Positions 33,001-42,311 of a stretch of DNA of 64,000 bases are shown piece after piece (position 1 is the first letter of the stretch; each line of letters opens with the position of its first letter). Source of the DNA: Lasiodiplodia sp. COLG20 (taxonomy: Eukaryota > Ascomycota > Dothideomycetes > Botryosphaeriales > Botryosphaeriaceae). The notes beneath the pieces were generated by a model that was not told the origin of the DNA, searched no databases, and worked only from the letters and a program-made list of their open reading frames with translations. The position numbers were made by a program, and so were the translations under genes. The stretch lies in the NCBI GenBank assembly GCA_009801085.1, contig VNWV01000002.1, forward strand, positions 2,790,001-2,854,000, in the 5' to 3' direction.

Positions 33001-34865
33001 TCAGCGCTGGCTATCACTGCGCCTTCGCCCTGCTGTCTTCTTCAACCAATTCACGCTAGCCATCCGATGAGAAGGTGGGAGTACATAGTACAACTAGGGA
33101 CTCCCCGTTCGGCACGCCTTCGGCGCCACCGCTTACCGGGGACGCGGTTCCCGGAAGTATTTTATTGCCGCATGTGCATGCTCACAGCCGCTCGACCGGG
33201 TCGAACACTTTCTAGTTTATCCACTGTTTCGCTATCTTCCAGTGCTTATGTCGCTGTTTGGACTTTTGGTCCAAACATTCTTCCGAAATTCCGATATTCT
33301 GCCGGAAGGAGGCTCGGTCCGCAGAATCGGACCGCTGAGACAGGAGGCTGCGGCCGTGGCTTTGAGGACTCGGGGTGGTGGCGCTGAACATGTGTAGTCG
33401 TGAAACGACCACGGCCGTGACTGCGGAAATACAGCGCGAGCGTTAGGACTCACAGGAAGGCGACAGAGAGCAAGAACTCGCTTCTCGACACGGGTGGCTG
33501 TAGAGGCGTGAGAGCAGTCGTTTTTTCCCGCGTACATCTGACCGGGATGTGGACAAACTGCGTGTCATCTTTAGTTGTCCGGAGCAGCGGTACTGCTCCA
33601 AAACCACGGTACAGACACTTCTACCCCACTTCCCGACTGCACTGTCGATGCAACCGGGGTTTTAGGGATTGTACGGTCTTAAGCGCACGTCCTGTCATCT
33701 AAAACTGTTGCGCAGGGGAGGCCGACAGCCACAACAGGAAAAATATGACCACCTTGACCGGGGGGAGCGAAGAGGATGGTCGGGGAACAAGGGGAGGAGA
33801 TCCGTATCTCCACATGGCGCCCACCTCAATGCATGTCGCCTTTTCTCCGATAGCTTGGTCTTTGGCATATGCTGGCCAAGAACCGAATATCGCATTCTCG
33901 TTGGTCGATGAGTGAGTGAGGCGCGGCGGATTAGCGGAGAGGCCCTAGCTGATTGGCCGGGTCATGGTTCCCGACGTGTTGGCTTCAGCGCTGCAGTGTG
34001 TAATTGATGAAAGCTGAACCAAGCAGTATATTCATGGGAGAGCGGCAAGGGCGGCCAACTTCAATAAATCCAAAGAGCGTCGAGGCGACCGTCTCGTGGC
34101 TTGAGGAATGGACAAGCGCAGGAAAAAAGAAAAAGGTTGGCATTTGAGAGATGATAGATAGATCCATAATGCTCATGGCTATTCTCGTATCCGATGTTGG
34201 CCAGCAAATAAAAAAGAATTGAGCAATGGTGACAGGAACATGGCTGAAACAAAGGAAATGGTGGGCGAAAGCATCGTCGCTCTCGTGATCATCGGGGGAA
34301 AGAAAGACAACGCAGCTATACTACCAGTATTAACCTCCAGACTTTTGGTAAGGAAATTGTGACAACCGGAAATCAAGGAATTCGAAACTTGAAGATAGAG
34401 ATGGATGTTGATGCAGCGCGCAGCGCATGATGCGGTGAGTAGGCGAAGACTATCCTCCTTTCCTTAGAGTGAGATCTGCAGCGCAATGATGAACTGCACG
34501 CCTAAAATGCGACCGTGGTATCGCTTCCTATCGGCGCGGAGAAGAGCAAATGATACAGGCAGATCAAGCATAAACGAGGGAATTAGTGGTGCGGGGCGAT
34601 CGTCCGGCGACTGAGGCCTCCGTGTAGGAGCGGAGGTGTCCGCTGGTGTTGCCCTCTGAATGTTCGGTGACGGTGGCCGATGCGTCGGTGCTCGTGCCAT
34701 TGTGGACCTTATGTTGCCTTGCGGTGGCATTCTCCGATGGAACGTCTCAATTGCATGTCGAAGAGTAGTCCCGATTGGTTGTTGGCTGCGCATGCGCCCT
34801 ACTTGGGAAGCTCAGGCCAAGGCTACAACCTCTTCGTGGAATATGAACCGACTTCACGCCACCGC
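30041..34865. other. 4.8-kb gene-poor region
   Basis: No frame with a recognisable domain or consistent splice-linked exons was found. Frames up to 213 codons (for example 31716-32357 minus) have chance-like composition and overlap equally long frames on the other strand. Short palindromes (near 33186 and 33255) occur. Part of it must be the promoter of the rhodopsin-domain gene; TATATA lies at 30276-30281 on the minus strand. The rest could hold non-coding transcripts or decayed DNA. Confidence 0.5.
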
Positions 34866-35336
34866 TCAGCGCTGGCGCTTCGTGGGTGTGCTCTCGCCGA
34901 GGAATTCCTCGATAGAGCGGACATAAAAGCCCTTCGGCGAAGTGTGTGCGACGTCACAGCTGAATCCACCCCATTTGTCGTAGCCGCCGGGCGATTTGAC
35001 CCGTTCGCTGTCAACGTTCCACTTGGAAGTTGGAATATCAAAAGTTGTGGAGCGCACGGTAGCGCTTGAAGTCGTGGCGACCGAGGATTCCGAAGCCCAT
35101 GAAGACTGTTTCTTAAGCGTCTTGGTGCCAATGGAAAAGCCCGCAGGGCTGAAAGAAGAGCTATTGAAATCGAAAGAGGAGCTTGAGGATGGTCGAGGCT
35201 CATAAGCGAAAGTAGTGGTGCTCGTGAGCTTCGGAAGCACTCTTTTGGGAACAGTAATCGGAGAAGGAAAGGCCGTTGGCGGCGAGGGCGAGTTGGATCT
35301 CCGAAGAGCAATGGTGCCGATTGAAGACATGGTCAT
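34866..35336 (-). CDS. Small Ser/Thr-rich hypothetical protein
   Basis: A single-exon frame of 156 residues (two Met codons at positions 1 and 3). Most of it is Ser/Thr/Pro-rich and disordered; the end is more ordered and contains GGYDKWGGFSCDVAHTS and FYVRSIEEFLGES before a basic terminus. The sentence-like C-terminal part and the absence of stops favour a real gene, but no family was recognised. A downstream minus frame (34464-34793) might be a separate chance frame. No function is proposed. Confidence 0.45.
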   Translation of the reverse strand: MTMSSIGTIALRRSNSPSPPTAFPSPITVPKRVLPKLTSTTTFAYEPRPSSSSSFDFNSSSFSPAGFSIGTKTLKKQSSWASESSVATTSSATVRSTTFDIPTSKWNVDSERVKSPGGYDKWGGFSCDVAHTSPKGFYVRSIEEFLGESTPTKRQR

Positions 35337-37245
35337 GGTGGTGAAAGGAAGGACGACGGTGGGCGATTCTGGCGTCAGCCACAGGCAGCTTCAAGCCACA
35401 GCGAGGGTGATTAAGTGGTCTGCTTTGGTCAGAATGTCGCCTTTCATGTGGCGCTGAGGCATACATGTATAGAGAACGCCTCAGTCACAGCCACATGGCA
35501 AAAATAGCCAACCGGTAAGGCTGAGACACCGGGAGGTGAGGGTTTGGGTGCGTAGGGCTGAGAATTCACACGGCAGGGAGAAATGTCAGGGCGCACTGCC
35601 CGCTATAATGCCTTCCGGGCAGCGGCTTGAAACGGCAGGGCTGAGGACATGACGGCATAAGATTGTGGCAGGTGACGATGATTGGGCTCGCTTGACCAGG
35701 ATGCCATAGGCAGCTGCTGTGATAGGCAGCGTGAGAGGCGGTGCAGACTCAGAACTCGAGGATAAGCTCAAGTGACGGACATGAGATTGCCCAAAAGAGC
35801 GATACGCCGCCCAGAAATGGTAGGGATCAGGTCAGTGGAGCGGCTACGCAAGGTCGTATTCGGCACCTCAGCCACACGCCAAGGCACATTGTGATGGCGA
35901 TGGATGAACACGATAAAACAGACGGCGTGTGTGGGAAGCTGGGCGGCTGGGCAAGCGGGCTCCCGGAATCACCGGCGGTGGTGTGGAGATAAAAAGCAAG
36001 CTGCGCGGTGCATGTTCGGGAAAGGCGGAATAGACTTCTCAACGTCCGAGTAAGGAGAGACATTTTCTTCTTGTCCAGATTCAACCGTTTGGTTCGGATC
36101 AGGCGTCGGATGCGAGCGTCAGGTACAAACCCACCGCCTTCTCGGGAATCGAGGAGCGGCGATTGATCGGTAGTCATGAGGGCGGAGCGTGACTCTTCCT
36201 TTCGGGAGCACGCTGAGCAGGCCACGCGGCGGCCAAAGGGCGGCTCGGTGAAGACGTTGACAAATTTAGCAAGATGAGGCTCTGCTGATCGCTTGGGTAG
36301 CGCGCTGGCCGACCCGAGTGGCCGAGGTGGTCGCGTTGGCAGCGCAGCGAACGCACCGCAGACAGGCGGCGGCTGCTGCTGTTCTCCTGGTGGAGTGGAA
36401 GTAAGTGAGCGGTCGACATGTCTGCGGCTGTGACGTTTGGGTTCTCCAGGATCATTAGAAGATACGAAGGCGTGAGCACGAGTCGTGAAAGGGGTCGGCG
36501 GGCGCCAGGACCAGGTGGCTATGGCGGAGGGGAATGACAGTGCTGCGGCGGTGCGACGACTGGAGCCGCGCGTAATTCCCGGCAGAGGAAGAGCAGCGAC
36601 TCGCAAAGGGGCAGATATTGGCTTAGTCCCGAAGCGGTCGTGCTCATTTTGGCAGTGGGGAGCGGTCATTTTGGGGCGCAAGGGAGGCGCAACCGGCGGG
36701 CGGCACGTGTGCGCGCGCCCTCGGCGCGGACTTTCTCTTTCGCCCGCGGCGCCTAGAACGGCAACCACCTCCACCTTCTCCACCACCGCAATCAGATGCT
36801 GCCACGCGCGACTTGCGATCATCGTATCCCCTGAGGAGCGCGCGCCAATGGGGCCATGCGGTATGTCCAGGCCGCGGCCCGCTGCCCGCCTCTACGCCCC
36901 AACCGGCAACCGGCGCACATCACTCCTCCGGAAGAGGCTCACGCCAACGGCAGCAATTACGCCTCCCACCGCGCCAAGCCTTCCAGGCCACCCCGGTCCA
37001 GCCAGAGAGCGTGGTGTAGGGCTACCGTGAGCTAGGCTCAACCCTTAGCACTCACGATGATCGTCGTTCCCCCTCGCGCGCTGTATATGTAGGCCTCTGT
37101 CCGTCGCTCCTAGGCTCTCTTTCTCCTCACCCCTCTCGTGGCTAACGCAGCCTATCCATTCTTTTCCCAACCTCGTCACTCGTTTTACGAATTGGGTTTG
37201 CGTTCTTACTACAATACACTCATTAATCTTATAATCTAATCCGCA
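35337..37245. other. Intergenic region upstream of the cell-wall mucin gene
   Basis: GC-rich, with frames open on both strands, the longest 331 codons at 35827-36822 minus, which shows no domain and shifts between Arg-rich and Pro-rich composition. The last 170 bases before the mucin start are pyrimidine-rich and AT-richer, as expected for a promoter and leader. Confidence 0.45.
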
Positions 37246-39663
37246 ATGGCTTACCGTGGTGCTTTCGCCGCGGCCATCTTGGCTTCGAGCGCCGTCGCCT
37301 CGCCTCTGCTCAACGCCGACCTGTCCCTCAACCTCGGCGGCAGTGGCTCCTCCACCAGCAGCGCTCCCTCTAGCGTCACCACCTGTGGCGTCACCTGCCA
37401 GGTTCCCGCGAACCCCGGTGGCTGCCGCGACCAGTGCTTCCTCAAGGCCCTGGCTGAGGTCTGCATTGACGACTCTCCCGACTGCCGTTGCCAGAACGCC
37501 GTCTTCCTGAAGGCCCGCGTTGACGCCTGCGTCGACCTCGTCCCCCTCAACGCCTGCCTGGACATCGACCTCACCCTGTTCGGCTCCACCTGGGACGAGG
37601 CCTGCTCTTGCATCGAGAGCGCTGCCTCCTCCGGCAACTGCAGCGAGGAGAAGAACGCCACCCCGGCTGCCACCTCCGTCGGCGCCCCCGTCTCCACCCC
37701 GGCCGCTGGCGCCCCCAACTACGGCGCTCCTGCTAGCACCCCGTCCGTTGCCGTTGACACCCCCGTCTTCACTCCCGTCGACACCCCCTCCGTGGCTGTT
37801 GACACCCCCGTCTCCCGGACTCCCTCCGCGGCTGTCGACGTCCCCGTCTCCACCCCGGCCGCTGACGCCCCCAACTACGGCGCCCCCGCTGGCACCCCGT
37901 CCGTCGCCGTTGACACCCCCGTCTTCACTCCTGTCGACACCCCCTCTGTCGCGGTTGACACTCCCATCTACCTGACTCCCTCTGCCCCGGTCTCTGCCCC
38001 GGTTGCCAGCGATGTCGAGGGTGCCACTGCTCCGGCCACCACCCCCAAGCCGATGACCCTGTCCACCGTCTACGAGACCCGCGTCAACACCATCACCTCT
38101 TGCGCGCCTGACGTCACCGACTGCCCCGCCGCTGAGAAGACCCACGAGCGCACCGTCACTGAGACCGTTGCCGTCTCGACCACCTACTGCCCCATTGAGG
38201 ACGGCCAGCCTGGCTCGACCCCTGCTCCCGCCGCGAGCTCCCCTGCCAGCACCCCGGCTGCCAGCGTCCCGGTTGCCAGTGATGTTGAGGGTGCCACTGC
38301 CCCCGCTCCCTCGTCCCCGGCTGCTCAGACCACCCCCAAGCCCATGACTATCTCGACCGTCTACGAGACCCGCGTCAACACCATCACCTCTTGCGCTCCT
38401 GATGTCACCGACTGCCCGGCTTCTGAGAAGACCCACGAGCGCACCGTCACTGAGCACGTCGCCATCTCGACCACCTACTGCCCCGTCGAGGACGGCACCA
38501 CTGCTCCCGCGGTCCCTGCTACCAGCGTCCCGGTCGCCAGCCCCTCTGCTCCGGCTTCCGCCCCCTCGGTCCCGGCCTCGTCTGCCGTCCCGTCTGCCCC
38601 GGCTTCCAGCAACGTTCAGGGTGTCCCCTCGGCCCCTGCTAGCTCCGCCCCTGCTCCCTCGGCTCCCGCTAGCTCTGCGCCCGCTCCCTCGGTCCCTGCT
38701 CCCTCTGCCCCGGCTACCACTGCCCCGGCTCCCGTCCCTGAGAGCGAGACCTCCACCATCCACTCTACTTCGTACATCACCGAGGTCCACACCATCACCA
38801 AGTGCGATGCCACCGTCACCGACTGCCCGGCTAGCTCCACCCAGGTTGTGACCACCTCGCGCCCTGCTGTCCCCTCGGCCCCTGCTCCCTCTGCCCCGGC
38901 CTCGCAGCCTTCTGCCCCGGCCTCGTCCGCCGTCCCGTCTGCCCCGGCCTCCGCTCCCTCCGCCCCGGCCTACGGCCAGCCCTCGCAGCCCGCCGCCAAC
39001 ACCCCCGCTTCCCAGCCCCCGGTCTCGGTTGCGTCGGTTCCCCCGGTCAGCTCCTCCAAGCCCGCTGTCTCTACTCCCCCGGCTGGCCCTCAGACCATCA
39101 TGACCACCCAGGTCATCACCGTCACCTCGTGCGGCCCTGAGGTCTCCAACTGCCCCGGCAGCGCCACCCCCACCCCCACCGTCCCGACTTCGTACTGGCT
39201 GACCACTGTCACCACCTCCGGCACCACCATCACCCAGACCATGTCTGTCCCTAAGCCTTCCGGCCCCGCTGGCACTCCCTCCGGCCCCGCTGGTACTCCT
39301 TCGGCCCCCGTCAGCTCCGGTGTTGAGGGCTCTTTCCCCACCCCCACTCCCGACAAGCCCGTCGTTGCTGAGTCGGTCCCGTCTGTGCCCAAGTTCTCCG
39401 GCTCGATCTACGTGCCCGCCCCCGCCCCCTCCGCCGGTATCCCTCCCCGTCCTAACAACGGCACTGTGACCTACTCGGTTCCCTCTGCCCCCGTTGTCCC
39501 GGGTACCTCCACCACCCCCGGTGTCTCGGCGGCCACCTACTCGCCCAACGCGACCCCCAGTGGCACCACCTCCGCTCCCCCCAACCAGTGGACCGGCGCT
39601 GCCGGCCGCGTTGAGATGGCCGGCGGTCTGATGTTCGCCGCTGCCGCCATCGCGCTGTTGTAA
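37246..39663 (+). CDS. CFEM-type, mucin-like GPI-anchored cell-wall protein
   Basis: A single exon of 805 residues. A signal peptide (MAYRGAFAAAILASSAVAS) is followed by a Cys-rich domain (about 45-130) with the CFEM spacing CRDQC-x8-C-x6-CRC-x12-C, including the Asp before CRC that in CFEM proteins can bind heme. Residues 130-780 are Pro/Ser/Thr/Ala-rich and probably O-glycosylated, with a 52-residue repeat (period 156 bp from 37701) and two copies of a roughly 90-residue unit containing TSCAPDVTDCP and TTYCP (period 270 bp from 38001). The C-terminus is a GPI signal ending in the hydrophobic GGLMFAAAAIALL. Codon use is extremely C-ending, suggesting strong expression. Likely role: wall structure, adhesion or heme/iron capture. 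Confidence 0.9.
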   Translation: MAYRGAFAAAILASSAVASPLLNADLSLNLGGSGSSTSSAPSSVTTCGVTCQVPANPGGCRDQCFLKALAEVCIDDSPDCRCQNAVFLKARVDACVDLVPLNACLDIDLTLFGSTWDEACSCIESAASSGNCSEEKNATPAATSVGAPVSTPAAGAPNYGAPASTPSVAVDTPVFTPVDTPSVAVDTPVSRTPSAAVDVPVSTPAADAPNYGAPAGTPSVAVDTPVFTPVDTPSVAVDTPIYLTPSAPVSAPVASDVEGATAPATTPKPMTLSTVYETRVNTITSCAPDVTDCPAAEKTHERTVTETVAVSTTYCPIEDGQPGSTPAPAASSPASTPAASVPVASDVEGATAPAPSSPAAQTTPKPMTISTVYETRVNTITSCAPDVTDCPASEKTHERTVTEHVAISTTYCPVEDGTTAPAVPATSVPVASPSAPASAPSVPASSAVPSAPASSNVQGVPSAPASSAPAPSAPASSAPAPSVPAPSAPATTAPAPVPESETSTIHSTSYITEVHTITKCDATVTDCPASSTQVVTTSRPAVPSAPAPSAPASQPSAPASSAVPSAPASAPSAPAYGQPSQPAANTPASQPPVSVASVPPVSSSKPAVSTPPAGPQTIMTTQVITVTSCGPEVSNCPGSATPTPTVPTSYWLTTVTTSGTTITQTMSVPKPSGPAGTPSGPAGTPSAPVSSGVEGSFPTPTPDKPVVAESVPSVPKFSGSIYVPAPAPSAGIPPRPNNGTVTYSVPSAPVVPGTSTTPGVSAATYSPNATPSGTTSAPPNQWTGAAGRVEMAGGLMFAAAAIALL
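37701..38016 (+). repeat. Tandem 156-bp coding repeat in mucin gene
   Basis: Two successive units starting at 37701 and 37857 encode near-identical Ala/Pro/Val/Thr-rich 52-mers that begin GAPNYGAP or DAPNYGAP; the second unit diverges near its end. Confidence 0.75.
38001..38510 (+). repeat. 270-bp coding repeat with Cys pairs in mucin gene
   Basis: Units starting near 38001 and 38271 share VASDVEGATAP, STVYETRVNTITSCAPD and a TTYCP end. The second has a short insertion before TTPKPMT. Confidence 0.75.
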
Positions 39664-40657
39664 GTGGAGGGAGAGTGGAAAGCCTGATGGAAAGATTTTT
39701 TTTGTGACGGATTTTCTTGTGTGATGTACATTGCAGCCTTTTTTCGATTTCAGGATTGTAAATATTATACCATGGGAGGAGGAGCCATCCGCTTTGTTTG
39801 GAGATTTTGAGCTGGAAAGGAAAGAAAGTAGAGAGTGATCGAAAGAGAAGAACATTTTCCCCCAAAGATATCCGCTGAAAGCCTTTTCCTTTGTGTTGTC
39901 TGCTGCTCGTGTTTGTCGCCCGCCCTCTCACTCCCCCCAAACTCCCCCTCTCTTCAGCCCCGAATCCAGCCCCAATTCCCTGAGCGCCGATCTCAATTTT
40001 CCTTTGTGCGTTACCTTACTGAGTCCGATGGACTGTGCCCAGCGCTGCGCTGTTTTCCTTGTGTTTTTGCTTTTGGATGTGTGTACTAATACGTAATATG
40101 GTGCCAACGGCCAGGATTTGAAAGGATGATTCCGTCTCATAGATTTAGATGGATTGATGCTAAGGATCCTTGGATGGCGTCTAATATTTAGAAGAGAGTA
40201 TGCATATGTAACGGCATGCTCAAGCAATCACACGATGCATTTCAGCTTATGGAAAAAGTCTTTTGCTTACACTTGGAGCCTTGAATATGTGCATTCTCTA
40301 TGAAGCTGTGTGATTCCCTGGAGCGGAGAATCAATATATGTTCTTCCCACCATGAAGTAATACAAAGGTATCTCACAGTGCATTAATTTTCAACCACCCG
40401 GCTACAACATTTCCATAGACTTGTGATGCTGTAAGAATAGATTTCTATGGCCATGCCTGTCGAGCAAGTTGGAGGAACGGTTGCTCACTCCTCAAAGATC
40501 TATGATTGTCAATTTCGGCGTTAGTGTTGTAAGGATTGTCCAACGCTTCCTTTGCAATCAGACTATTGAACGCTACAGAACAGTTCACTATTTGAGCCTT
40601 GCTCCTGAGCTATTCGATGAGGAGATAAAGACTAATTCCGATCGTCAACCCGAGGCT
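39664..40657. other. Convergent intergenic region
   Basis: 3' flanks of the mucin gene and of the second methyltransferase. T-rich runs follow the mucin stop. No gene is seen. Confidence 0.5.
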
Positions 40658-42311
40658 CTACTCTGGTTTCTGTGCGTATGTAACGTAACTGGTCACGTAT
40701 TGGTCAGTGTCTCAAAACGCACCAGCCTTGGTCTCCGGGGCCAAAACTTACAACTCATTGTATGCGTGGTACTTCATGGTCTTCAACTCCTTGACCGTCT
40801 TCGCGATAAAAACTTGCACCTCATCGAGCTTCCAGCCCAGCGTGCCGGTGAACAAGCGGTACGAAAAAGCCTCCATACCCTCCAGGACCTGCATCAGGTT
40901 GACGGTACCGACCTCTTTCTGTTTTCCAAAGGGTAAGCTCGAGCCGTCACTTTCCTCTGCAGCCTTGGCGGCTACTTACCATCTTCTTGTCCTTGGGCCA
41001 CGGGCCCAGGGGCAGCTTGTACTTTTGCACGTGGATGTTGACGAAACCAGCGTCCTTGAGCAACCCGGCGAACGTCGGTCCCGTGTAGACTTCCTTGCCG
41101 AGCTTGGTGCAGCCCGCCTCGATCGTCGCAACGAACTTGTTGATGAATGAGTCTGCAGGGAGGCTGCCGTCGTCGGATTTGTAGTGCGTGTCGAAGCCTT
41201 GGAGTCTGACAGAAAAGTAAGGAAAGAACAGCGATGAGTATCCCAGAATATGTTCTGTAGTTTTGTAGTAGGTCCATCGAGGTGAGAAGAAAAGGTGGGA
41301 TGTGCACTTACTCAACCCAGCCTCCGGGCTTGGTGTTTTTGAACATGTTCTCCACGAGCGCGGGCCAGTTGGTGATTGCGGCGTCCATGTATCTGGAGAA
41401 AATAAGATCGAATGGCTCGGCGTGTGTCCAGGGCTCCTCGATGTCATCGACTTCGAATTTGACGTTCGGTGGCTGCTCGACGTAAATTTGGCTTATGTCA
41501 GCTTTGTCCCTCTATTGATGCAAGGATATAGTACGTACCACCCATTGTGGCTGTGTGGGACTGAGATCGTTTCCAATGACCTGAATTGTATCAGCACTCA
41601 TGGCTTTGAAGGTTACATCTGGGCTAAATACCTGTGCATCGGGGTACTCATCGCCTTCCTACGCGTGAGCCTAACGAGTATTTCAAATAGCAGTAGTTCA
41701 CCTACCAACATCAATTGCCCAGATACCCTATGGGCAAGTCAGCTCTGATTCTTAATTCATTCTTTCAGCAGCCTCATATGTGAAAAATACTTACCGTTCC
41801 GGTGCCAGCATCCAGAATACGTTTGAGGTTCTCCTTCTTGACCGGAGAATGGATACGCTTGCCGTCGAACAATACCATCAGCATGTGGTGCAACAAGTCG
41901 AGGCGGTCTGCCTCGCTCTACGATGATTCGTCAGTACCAACCGCGAGTCATAAGCACATGCTTACAAACCTCATCGTTGGGCATGATGTATGAGCCATCC
42001 TTGTAAGCGTGGTAGCGGCGGCCGTGCTCAACAGGGTAGGCGGTGATACTCGAGGTCAGCGACTGCGAATACCGCGAACTGAAAACATAATGCTCAGCAT
42101 CTCCCCTGTTTCTTTAAGGTAAGTGAGGGATTAATTACAGTTGATCCTCCACACTACCCACGGCGGAGTCGGTTTCAAACTGACGAAGTGATCAGCCACC
42201 AAGACCCCCGGCTGCCAAAGCAGTGGTCGATCCGACACTTACGCTGGTGTCGACTTCGATGTCCTGGATACCAGGAGTGTGGATGGGAGCGGCCTGATCG
42301 GAAGACGCCAT
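40658..42311 (-). CDS. SAM-dependent methyltransferase, TAM/LaeA-like, 11 exons
   Basis: Eleven exons (42243-42311, 42139-42179, 41970-42078, 41795-41917, 41706-41727, 41632-41654, 41539-41580, 41312-41475, 40980-41205, 40752-40918, 40658-40688) give 338 residues. The joins restore HGRRYHAYKDGSYIMPNDE, RLDLLHHMLMV, RILDAGTGTGIWAIDVGDEY (motif I), VIGNDLSPTQPQW, VKFEVDDIEEPW, NTKPGGWVELQGFD and the typical ending FYVTYAQKPE. Two neighbouring exons are only 22 and 23 nt. It is a paralogue of the methyltransferase at 26951-28120, which has four exons. Substrate unknown; possible roles include regulation or modification of secondary metabolites, but no biosynthetic core gene is in the window. Confidence 0.88.

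Noticed and set aside
35827..36822. 331-codon minus-strand frame
   Set aside because: No recognisable domain, uneven composition, and an equally open opposite strand; kept as intergenic pending expression evidence.
37045..39855. 936-codon minus-strand frame as a protein-coding gene
   Set aside because: It lies exactly antisense to a well-supported mucin gene; its Gly/Arg-rich repeats mirror the sense repeats and it has no domain or plausible start context.
26951..42311. Secondary-metabolite gene cluster built on the methyltransferases and MDR
   Set aside because: No polyketide synthase, peptide synthetase, terpene cyclase or cluster regulator lies in the window, and the candidate genes are separated by unrelated housekeeping and wall genes.
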